Assembly (NCBI GenBank): GCA_002336675.1
Contig: DDEI01000055.1
Coordinates: 1-22,211 of the forward strand
DNA: 22,211 bases
Reading direction: 5' to 3'
Source: Flavobacteriales bacterium UBA1958
GTDB lineage: Bacteria; Bacteroidota; Bacteroidia; Flavobacteriales_D; Sanyastnellaceae
How positions within the stretch are numbered: the stretch's first letter is position 1; the number at the start of each line of letters is the position of its first letter. The translations under genes were made by a program, and so were the position numbers. This document shows positions 16,487-22,211 of the stretch, one piece after another. A model generated the notes under the pieces. The model ran no database searches, was not told the DNA's origin, and worked only from the letters and a program-made list of their open reading frames with translations.

Positions 16487-17182
16487 CTACTTATCTAACA
16501 ATTTAAATCCTCTTCCGTGAACATTTAAAATTTGGATTTTCTCATCAGCTTTTAAATGTTTCCTGAGTTTGGCAATGTAAACGTCCATACTTCTTCCATT
16601 AAAATAATTATCATCGCCCCAAATCATATTTAAAGCGTGATTTCTTTCTAGCACACCGCTTTTGTTTTTGCAAAGCAAGTATAACAACTCGTTTTCTTTA
16701 GTAGTAAGCTTAGTATCTGTATCTGGCGAAACTAATTTCTGCTTGTTGTAATCAAACTCATACTTCCCTATAGTGTGTGTTTTAGTTTCATCTCCAAGCT
16801 CCGGTATAGAAGATGTTCGTCTTAAAATCGCATTAATCCTAACCAGTAATTCATCCATACTGAATGGCTTGGTCATGTAGTCATCTGCTCCAGCTTTAAA
16901 CCCCTCTAGTGTATCCTCAGTCATCGTCTTGGCCGTTAAGAATAAAATAGGAACTTGTTTATTTATTTGTCTTATCTCTTTAGCTAGAGTAAATCCGTCT
17001 TTCTTAGGCATCATTACATCGAGGATTAAAAAATCATACGACTGCAGATTAAAGATCTTTAGACCCTTTTCTCCATCTGTGGCCAGTTTAGTTTCGAAAC
17101 CTTTAGCTCTTAAATAATCAGATAATAATGAGCCTAAATTAGGATCGTCTTCTACAAGTAAAATTTTAATGGTGCTTTTCAT
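16487..17182 (-). CDS. OmpR-family response regulator
   Basis: The 231-residue protein has a receiver domain (about 5-120) with acidic pocket Glu11-Asp12-Asp13, phospho-acceptor Asp55 (FLILDVMMP), a conserved Thr in LFLTAKT and Lys in TKPFSMDELL. A winged-helix DNA-binding domain follows (about 135-230), with LTTKENELLYLLCKN, RSMDVYIAKLRKHL and a C-terminal GRGFKL hairpin. It is a two-component transcription factor. Its start overlaps the kinase gene by 17 bases, so the two are translated together and form a cognate pair. The target genes cannot be read from the sequence. Confidence 0.93.
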   Translation of the reverse strand: MKSTIKILLVEDDPNLGSLLSDYLRAKGFETKLATDGEKGLKIFNLQSYDFLILDVMMPKKDGFTLAKEIRQINKQVPILFLTAKTMTEDTLEGFKAGADDYMTKPFSMDELLVRINAILRRTSSIPELGDETKTHTIGKYEFDYNKQKLVSPDTDTKLTTKENELLYLLCKNKSGVLERNHALNMIWGDDNYFNGRSMDVYIAKLRKHLKADEKIQILNVHGRGFKLLDK

Positions 17183-18722
17183 ATTTCTTCGGCATTACTA
17201 TGGTGAATTTACTCCCTTTTTTAAGTTCGCTGTCTACAGCTATTTCCCCATGATGTTTTTCTACTATAACTTTCACATAATTTAGCCCGAGACCAAATCC
17301 TTTTACATCATGGACATTTCCTGTTGGAACGCGATATAATTTATCAAATATTTTTTTCTGGTTTTCCTTTGAGATTCCTATTCCATTATCTACTACTTCT
17401 ATCTCTATTCGCTCCTCAGAACTTCTAGTCTTCAGCCTTATAATGGGTTTTGCAGGGGAATACTTTATAGCATTATCTAACAAATTGTACACCATGTTTG
17501 TCAGGTGCACTGAATCACCATCCATGAAGGGTGTTTGAGGATCAAGATCAACCTCTATTGTTCCCTCATACTTCTTCACTCTGATCGCTAAATTTCTACA
17601 GACGCCTCTTACTAATTCATTCACATCTAGTTTATTAACCTTAAATGGCATTTCTTCTGAATCTAAAAGGGCTGAGCGAAGTACATTTTCTACTAGCACC
17701 CCTAATCGCTTATTTTCCGAATTAATCATATTCACGAAAGAGTATGCATGTTTCTGTGCTCCCATCATATCGGGATCTTTAAGCGCTTCGCAAGCCAATG
17801 AAATCGTACTGATTGGGGTTTTTAATTCGTGGGTCATATTATTAATGAAGTCGTTCTTCATTTCTGAGAGTTTTTTCTGCTTGAATATGGTTTTAAAACT
17901 AAATATGAAAGCAACTATTACTGCGAGGATAATTATTCCTGACATAACCAATAAAGTCCACATGGACTGAAACAAATATTGTTTCTGCTTGGGAAACAAG
18001 ATCTTTAAAAAGTAGGTTTTATTCGATAGGTTCTTAGGAAAAAGTTTAGCCGAATATGTGGCATAACTAGCCTTTAATTTATCTGAACAATGTGCAGCAT
18101 TTTCCCCTAGCAGAAATACCTCGTTTCGGGCGTCAAATACACCAAAAACATATGCAGTTCTGATCGCTCGCTCTTTTAATCCGCCTTTAATTAAACTGTC
18201 TATTATTTCTAGATCTATCCTGCTTTCTATACCCTTTCCTATTTGGATTGATACGTTTCCTCCTAAAATATCTTCTAAGAATTCTGACTGTTTTAAAATT
18301 TCTGATTGTTCCTTCCCGAATTTTCCCATCTCCTTTTGAAGAAGAGCATTGGCTTTTTCTTCAGTAACCATGATATCCTCAGAATAACCTATGGTTTCAG
18401 ATTGGACTGCCTTACCCTCTAGTGTATTTTTAAACTCTATCTCCAGACCAATCTCACTGCTAGCCTGTATCTCTATAAGGAATGGTTCTGATGTTTCTCC
18501 CATTCCTATTCTTTCTAGGTTTTCCTTTTTCTCTAACTCTAGGACTACATCATCCAGCACGGTATTTATCTCATGCTTAAACTCTGTTTCTCTCAGGTTC
18601 ATGGAATTCACTATCCAGAACAATTGTAACGCCACCATTCCAGCGAGAACACAAGTGATTAGGATAATAAATATTTGAATAACTCTTTGACTCAACTGAC
18701 TAATAATAGATATATCTCGCAA
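17166..18722 (-). CDS. Membrane sensor histidine kinase
   Basis: This 518-residue kinase has two transmembrane helices (about 16-38 and 254-277) around a periplasmic sensor region of about 215 residues that matches no domain I recognise. The catalytic core is complete: H box MTHELKTP with His298, N box NMVYNLLDNAIKYS (409-422), G1 DNGIGIS (445-451), F-type KIFDKLYR and G2 GFGLGL (475-480). It should autophosphorylate and pass the phosphate to the overlapping response regulator. The start is TTG at 18722; an in-frame TAA lies four codons upstream and no ATG is available before the first helix. A TAAATTTG box lies about 70 bases upstream. Confidence 0.9.
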   Translation of the reverse strand: MRDISIISQLSQRVIQIFIILITCVLAGMVALQLFWIVNSMNLRETEFKHEINTVLDDVVLELEKKENLERIGMGETSEPFLIEIQASSEIGLEIEFKNTLEGKAVQSETIGYSEDIMVTEEKANALLQKEMGKFGKEQSEILKQSEFLEDILGGNVSIQIGKGIESRIDLEIIDSLIKGGLKERAIRTAYVFGVFDARNEVFLLGENAAHCSDKLKASYATYSAKLFPKNLSNKTYFLKILFPKQKQYLFQSMWTLLVMSGIIILAVIVAFIFSFKTIFKQKKLSEMKNDFINNMTHELKTPISTISLACEALKDPDMMGAQKHAYSFVNMINSENKRLGVLVENVLRSALLDSEEMPFKVNKLDVNELVRGVCRNLAIRVKKYEGTIEVDLDPQTPFMDGDSVHLTNMVYNLLDNAIKYSPAKPIIRLKTRSSEERIEIEVVDNGIGISKENQKKIFDKLYRVPTGNVHDVKGFGLGLNYVKVIVEKHHGEIAVDSELKKGSKFTIVMPKKYEKHH

Positions 18723-18792
18723 GATGGTGAATTAACAAGATGCTCGATATGGCTTTAACATTCATTAGTGCTATTATGTTCTGTAGCTTAAC

Positions 18793-18800
18793 CAAATTTA
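18793..18800 (-). promoter_or_regulatory. Bacteroidetes -7 box for the two-component operon
   Basis: The minus strand reads TAAATTTG, an exact TAnnTTTG match roughly 70 bases before the TTG start of the kinase. It lies in the 171-base gap shared with the divergent prs gene. Confidence 0.35.
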
Positions 18801-18841
18801 ACGCGCAGAGCGCCAAAATGCTATTTTATAGGCTGAGGCTA

Positions 18842-18872
18842 TTGAATACCTGCCAAGAAGTCCGTATTTTTG
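18842..18872 (+). promoter_or_regulatory. Promoter of the prs-rplY-pth operon
   Basis: TTG at 18842-18844, a 20-base spacer, and TATTTTTG at 18865-18872 give both halves of the Bacteroidetes housekeeping promoter (TTTG/TTG, then TAnnTTTG). It is the best-formed promoter in the window. It also argues against starting prs at the TTG at 18870, which is inside the -7 box. Confidence 0.6.
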
Positions 18873-18893
18873 CATCCCTTTAAAAAAACAGAA

Positions 18894-19829
18894 ATGGCCA
18901 CTGACATGAAAATTTTCTCAGGTACCGCATCTCTTGGGCTAGCGAAGCAAATAGCATTGAGTTTTGGCGTTCCTTTGGGCGATGTTTCTGTTCAAAGGTT
19001 TAGCGATGGCGAGTTTCAGCCTTCTATAGAAGAAACTGTACGGGGGAAAATAGTAGTAATAGTTCAATCTACGGCTCCTCCAAGTGATAATTTATTCGAG
19101 CTATTGTTAATGGTAGATGCCGCTAAAAGAGCTTCTGCAAAATCCATAGTGGCTGTAATGCCTTACTTCGGATTCGCTAGACAAGATAGAAAGGATAGAC
19201 CAAGAGTCGCTATAGGGGCCAAGTTAGTGGCTAATTTACTAACTGCGGCTGGAGTGAATAGGTTAATAACTATGGATTTACATGCTGATCAAATCCAAGG
19301 GTTCTTCGAAGTCCCTGTCGACCACTTATTTGCAAGTACTATTTTCTTGCCCTACTTAGAAAGTATTAGAACTCCAGATATGATAATAGCTACTCCAGAT
19401 ACAGGAGGGACTAAAAGAGCTAATGCATACGCCAAGTATTTAAATATAGATTTAGCTATTTGTTACAAGCAGAGAAAAGTAGCTAACCAGATAGAAAATA
19501 TGACCGTAATTGGTGACGTAGAGGGAAAAGACGTTGTACTAGTAGACGATATGGTGGACACAGCGGGCACCTTAACTAAGGCCGCTGATATGATGATGGA
19601 GCATGGCGCTAAAAGCGTAAGAGCCATAATTACACACGGAGTATTAAGCGGTCCTGCTCATGAGAGAATAAGAAATAGTCAGTTGACCGAGATTATAGTA
19701 ACGGACAGTATTCCGTTAAAAGAGGAAAACGAAAAAATAAAGGTAATAACCGTGGCGGATTTATTCGCTAATGTTTTAAAAAGCCTAAACAATAACGAGT
19801 CAATAAGCTCGAACTTTATAATAGTATAA
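18894..19829 (+). CDS. prs: Ribose-phosphate pyrophosphokinase (PRPP synthetase)
   Basis: Prs makes 5-phosphoribosyl 1-diphosphate from ribose 5-phosphate and ATP for nucleotide, histidine and tryptophan synthesis. The 311-residue product has family length and motifs: FSDGEFQPSI (about 37-46), the ATP-site segment RQDRKDRPR, the regulatory/catalytic GAKLVANLL region, and the PRPP-binding loop DVVLVDDMVDTAGTL. I start at ATG 18894 (MATDMKIFSG); the open frame reaches back to TTG 18870, but that codon is part of the promoter. rplY follows after 18 bases and then pth. Confidence 0.95.
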   Translation: MATDMKIFSGTASLGLAKQIALSFGVPLGDVSVQRFSDGEFQPSIEETVRGKIVVIVQSTAPPSDNLFELLLMVDAAKRASAKSIVAVMPYFGFARQDRKDRPRVAIGAKLVANLLTAAGVNRLITMDLHADQIQGFFEVPVDHLFASTIFLPYLESIRTPDMIIATPDTGGTKRANAYAKYLNIDLAICYKQRKVANQIENMTVIGDVEGKDVVLVDDMVDTAGTLTKAADMMMEHGAKSVRAIITHGVLSGPAHERIRNSQLTEIIVTDSIPLKEENEKIKVITVADLFANVLKSLNNNESISSNFIIV

Positions 19830-19847
19830 TATTAAAAATTAAATCAA

Positions 19848-20474
19848 ATGAAAAAAGTATCATTGAGCGGTTCTTCTAGAGAGAGCGTAGGGAAAAAAGA
19901 TGCTAAGGCTCAGAGAAGAGCTGGAAATGTTCCTGCTGTAATTTACGGCGGAGACAAGCAAGTGCACGTCTTCATTAACGAGATAGCGCTAAAAAAAATC
20001 GTTTATTCTCCAAATGTATATCAGATAGAATTAGAGATTTCTGGTTCCATAACTAACGTAATTATTCAAGATATCCAATTCCACCCAGTTACCGATAGAA
20101 TAGTACATGTAGATTTCCTAGAGTTAGTAGCTACTAAGGAAGTAAAGATTGGTCTTCCTGTAAGAACTTCAGGTTTATCTGAAGGAGTCGTAGGTGGTGG
20201 GCGTTTAGCTATGAATTTCAGAAAGTTAAACTGCAAAGGTTTGCCTTCTGCTTTCCCAGAAGAGCTTGTTTTAGACATTACAGCATTAAACATAGGTGAT
20301 TCTATTAGAGTAAATTCTGTAGATCTAGATGGACTTACTTTACTTCACCCAGAGAATGCTGTAGTATTAGCTGTGAAGAGAACTAGGGCTGCTATGTCTG
20401 CTGATTCTGAAGAAGGTGAAGAAGGTGAAGAAGGTGAAGAAGGTGAAGAAGGAGCAGAAGCCGCTGCTGAATAA
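19848..20474 (+). CDS. rplY: 50S ribosomal protein L25/general stress protein Ctc
   Basis: L25 of the long Ctc/TL5 type binds 5S rRNA in the large ribosomal subunit. The 208 residues comprise the N-terminal 5S-binding domain (about 1-90, starting MKKVSLSGSSRESVGKKDAK), a C-terminal beta domain (about 95-180, with LVLDITALNIGDSIRV), and an acidic tail made of Glu-Glu-Gly repeats. The tail is encoded by a perfect 9-bp tandem repeat and is absent from minimal L25 proteins, though long forms often have acidic tails. The gene sits between prs and pth, an arrangement common in bacteria, and is probably transcribed from the prs promoter. Confidence 0.95.
   Translation: MKKVSLSGSSRESVGKKDAKAQRRAGNVPAVIYGGDKQVHVFINEIALKKIVYSPNVYQIELEISGSITNVIIQDIQFHPVTDRIVHVDFLELVATKEVKIGLPVRTSGLSEGVVGGGRLAMNFRKLNCKGLPSAFPEELVLDITALNIGDSIRVNSVDLDGLTLLHPENAVVLAVKRTRAAMSADSEEGEEGEEGEEGEEGAEAAAE
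20409..20453 (+). repeat. 9-bp tandem repeat in the L25 tail
   Basis: Five in-phase copies of GAAGAAGGT (the last ends in GGA) encode Glu-Glu-Gly repeats. Copy number can change by slippage without breaking the frame, so tail length may vary between strains. Confidence 0.9.
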
Positions 20475-20487
20475 CCTAAATTGAAGA

Positions 20488-21051
20488 ATGAAGTATTTAA
20501 TAGCTGGGTTAGGAAATCCAGGATATAAATATGAAAAGACACGCCACAACATTGGCTTTATAACATTGGATGCCTTAGCTAAGGCATCCAATGTTTCTTT
20601 TAAGACGGCTAAACTTGGAGAAATCACCAAGCATAAACACAAGGGGAGAACCCTTATTCTACTCAAGCCGAATACATTTATGAATTTGAGCGGAAAAGCA
20701 GTACAGTACTGGCTTGCCAAAGAGAAAATTCCTCTTGAAAACCTTCTAGTAGTGACAGACGATTTAGCGCTTCCTTATGGCAGTGTGAGAATGAGAACAA
20801 AAGGAAGTGATGGTGGGCATAACGGACTGAAAGACATTCAATTGATTCTTAACACGTCGCATTACCCAAGAATACGTTTCGGAGTAGGGAGTGAGTTTAA
20901 ACAAGGAAGGCAAGTGGATTATGTGCTCGGAGAATGGAATGAAGAAGAAGCTAACCTACTGCCTGAGAGATTAGAACATCTCACAAAGATGATAAAAAAC
21001 TTTACTACTATAGGAGCAGCCAGAACAATGAGCGAGTTCAATAATAAATAA
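20488..21051 (+). CDS. pth: Peptidyl-tRNA hydrolase
   Basis: Pth releases peptides from prematurely dropped peptidyl-tRNA so the tRNA can be reused. The 187-residue protein has the expected length and catalytic set: Asn10 (GLGNPG), His20 (TRHNIGF), Asn66 (FMNLSGKA), Asp91 (VVTDDLALP) and Asn112 (GGHNGL). It starts 13 bases after rplY and ends the prs operon. Codons 25-36 are covered by a perfect 34-bp palindrome although the encoded residues (TLDALAKASN) are ordinary for the family. Confidence 0.95.
   Translation: MKYLIAGLGNPGYKYEKTRHNIGFITLDALAKASNVSFKTAKLGEITKHKHKGRTLILLKPNTFMNLSGKAVQYWLAKEKIPLENLLVVTDDLALPYGSVRMRTKGSDGGHNGLKDIQLILNTSHYPRIRFGVGSEFKQGRQVDYVLGEWNEEEANLLPERLEHLTKMIKNFTTIGAARTMSEFNNK
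20562..20595. repeat. Perfect 34-bp palindrome inside pth
   Basis: The left arm AACATTGGATGCCTTAG is followed directly by its exact reverse complement, with no spacer and no mismatch. Both strands therefore encode the same peptide TLDALAKASN in one frame. In RNA it could fold as a long hairpin about 75 bases after the pth start codon. Confidence 0.95.
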
Positions 21052-21171
21052 GCCTTCGTTTTTCAATGAAAGCGATCTGTTCAATATTGCTGAGTTTTCA
21101 TTTATTGTGGCAATTAAAGTTATTCATTTAACTGAGTGGTACAGGAAAAAATTCAGGAAAAATGCTTGTTT

Positions 21172-21651
21172 TTAGAATAGCTCTTCATCGCCCTTTATGG
21201 AATCCTCGTAACCTTGATCTATGAAAATGGGCTCGCGGTGCAATGCAGAAGTAGCTAGAAAGTCAGCTCGCTCATTCATTTCATTACCAGCATGCCCTTT
21301 TACCCACTGAAATTTTACATCATGCCTGTCATAAACAACTAAAAATCTCTTCCAGAGGTCTGAGTTTTTTTTACCCTTAAAGTTCTTTTTCACCCAACCA
21401 AATACCCAGCCTTTTTCTACTGCCTGAACCACATATTTAGAGTCAGAATAAATGAGCACATCGCAGCCTTCTTTCGTAAGAAGTTCCAGAGACCTTATGG
21501 CTGCTAACAGCTCCATTCTATTATTGGTGGTGAGTTTGAACCCTTGGTTTTCCTCCTTTTTATGCTTGCCAAATTGCAGAATAAGACCGTACCCTCCCTT
21601 GCCCGGGTTTCCGCTGCACGCTCCATCTGTATGTACAATTACTTTAAGCAT
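21172..21651 (-). CDS. rnhA: Ribonuclease HI
   Basis: RNase HI cuts the RNA strand of RNA-DNA hybrids during replication and R-loop removal. The 159-residue enzyme has the full catalytic set: Asp9 (HTDGACSGNPG), Glu47 (NNRMELLAAI), Asp70 (YSDSKYVV), His120 (WVKGHAGN) and Asp130 (NERADFLA). The length is typical, with a short C-terminal extension after residue 145. Its ATG overlaps the stop region of a truncated marC-like ORF, which in turn overlaps purN, so the three are probably one transcript. Confidence 0.95.
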   Translation of the reverse strand: MLKVIVHTDGACSGNPGKGGYGLILQFGKHKKEENQGFKLTTNNRMELLAAIRSLELLTKEGCDVLIYSDSKYVVQAVEKGWVFGWVKKNFKGKKNSDLWKRFLVVYDRHDVKFQWVKGHAGNEMNERADFLATSALHREPIFIDQGYEDSIKGDEELF

Positions 21652-21772
21652 TACTCAAAGATAGTTGGTGCATATTTTTTATTTCTAGAATAAGAGGGAT
21701 GAATCCTATTATATCGATTACAGCAAAAAGCGCCATAAAACAGGCGAGAAATTGACCTATATCAAAATTCAT
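21644..21772 (-). pseudogene. Truncated MarC-family membrane protein (N-terminal 42 residues)
   Basis: A 42-codon ORF starts at ATG 21772, overlapping the end of purN by 11 bases, and stops at 21644-21646 inside the start of rnhA. It reads like the first helix of Bacteroidetes MarC proteins: FMALFAVIDIIGFIPL, then ILEIKN. MarC proteins are normally about 190-220 residues with six helices; everything after the first helix is missing. It may be a deletion remnant, or a small single-helix membrane protein retained for coupling purN to rnhA. MarC function is itself unclear. Confidence 0.5.
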
Positions 21773-22211
21773 CATTTATCAATTTTTCTATAACTAGCGA
21801 ATAATGTTCGTGTTCCAAAGCTTGAACTTTTTGAGCGATGTCTTTTGCGGAATCGTCTTCTGAAATAGCCGTAGCAGCTTGAAATAAAACTCGGCCTTCA
21901 TCATAAACTTCGTTTACTAGATGAATAGTAATTCCCGTCTCCTTTTCTCCTGCCGCTTTAACTGCCTTATGCACATTCACTCCATACATACCAGCACCTC
22001 CATACTTAGGCAATAATGCTGGGTGAATATTGATAATCGCATTTTTATAGACCGACAAAACTTCTGAAGGGATCAGCTTGAGGTAACCTGCTAAAACTAC
22101 ATAATCCACTTCTTCAGCTTTTAGTTGTTCTAGTAGCTCTTCATTACTCTCGAAGAAATATGCTGACTGATCTCTGTCGATGAATTTTTCAAGTACTCGA
22201 GCATTCATCTT
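21762..22211 (-). CDS. purN: Phosphoribosylglycinamide formyltransferase, 3' part
   Basis: PurN transfers a formyl group from 10-formyltetrahydrofolate to GAR in purine synthesis. The gene runs off the right edge: the frame is still open at 22211, and the ATG at 22208 is an internal methionine, since about 30 N-terminal residues with the GAR-binding GSGTN loop are missing. The visible 149 residues include LAGYLKLIPSEVL, the catalytic NIHPALLPKYGG (Asn and His) and the aspartate in NEVYDEGRVLFQ, which corresponds to the E. coli Asp144 position. A truncated marC-like ORF and rnhA follow with overlaps. Confidence 0.9.
   Translation of the reverse strand, partial: KMNARVLEKFIDRDQSAYFFESNEELLEQLKAEEVDYVVLAGYLKLIPSEVLSVYKNAIINIHPALLPKYGGAGMYGVNVHKAVKAAGEKETGITIHLVNEVYDEGRVLFQAATAISEDDSAKDIAQKVQALEHEHYSLVIEKLINDEF

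Noticed and set aside
20345..20720. Minus-strand ORFs opposite rplY and pth, with Ser-Pro or Phe-Thr repeats
   Set aside because: They are shadows of the acidic Glu-Glu-Gly repeat; the TLDALAKASN peptide in one of them comes from the palindrome.
21052..21171. Open frame of about 40 codons between pth and rnhA, considered as a gene remnant
   Set aside because: It has no start codon and no recognisable motif, and an open stretch of this length is expected in AT-rich DNA.

Overview
The window looks like a piece of a marine-type Bacteroidetes chromosome (Flavobacteriales-like; this placement is an inference). The evidence: AT-rich DNA; two secreted proteins ending in type IX secretion (T9SS) sorting tails, plus a PorV/PorQ-type outer-membrane barrel; cysteine-rich GCTD-type repeats; almost no Shine-Dalgarno sequences; and the Bacteroidetes -7 promoter box TAnnTTTG upstream of many genes. 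I see no phage, insertion sequence, CRISPR array, rRNA or tRNA.

Layout. 1-547: the tail of an unidentified gene, then decayed-looking DNA. 548-3142: an acyl-CoA carboxylase beta subunit (minus), divergent from a phytanoyl-CoA-dioxygenase-like gene (plus) interrupted by one in-frame amber codon. 3166-5737 (minus): a scrap of a T9SS sorting domain, a PorV/PorQ-family barrel and an LPG-synthase/flippase-like membrane protein. 5789-8739 (minus): an ECF sigma factor, a one-TM protein with a C-terminal outer-membrane-barrel-like domain (probable anti-sigma partner) and a lipoprotein, packed as one operon. 8868-10709: a large cysteine-rich T9SS cargo with its own terminator. 10808-11824: a radical SAM/SPASM enzyme. 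11897-12220: remains of a LytTR transcription factor. 12229-14863 (plus): a DUF3109 cysteine-cluster protein, then panD, a second flippase-like protein and an RfaE2-type nucleotidyltransferase. 14860-16339 (minus): methylmalonyl-CoA epimerase, a decayed ORF and a small T9SS cargo with an EF-hand-like loop. 16487-18722 (minus): a response regulator and histidine kinase. 18894-21051 (plus): prs-rplY-pth. 21172-22211 (minus): rnhA, a truncated marC-like ORF and the 3' part of purN.

How the genes work together. The carboxylase beta subunit and the epimerase are both steps of propionyl-CoA/methylmalonyl-CoA conversion, though they lie 13 kb apart. The sigma/anti-sigma/lipoprotein cluster and the two-component pair are envelope sensing systems. 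prs, rplY and pth form a housekeeping operon.

Most notable: a perfect 34-bp palindrome inside pth; an otherwise intact dioxygenase gene split by a TAG; several gene ghosts (LytTR, MarC N-terminus, a T9SS tail and an unidentified ORF); a flippase-like gene whose expected start codon reads ATC; and a sigma-factor operon whose partner protein combines an inner-membrane helix with a barrel-like domain. I did not find a clearly new multi-gene system.
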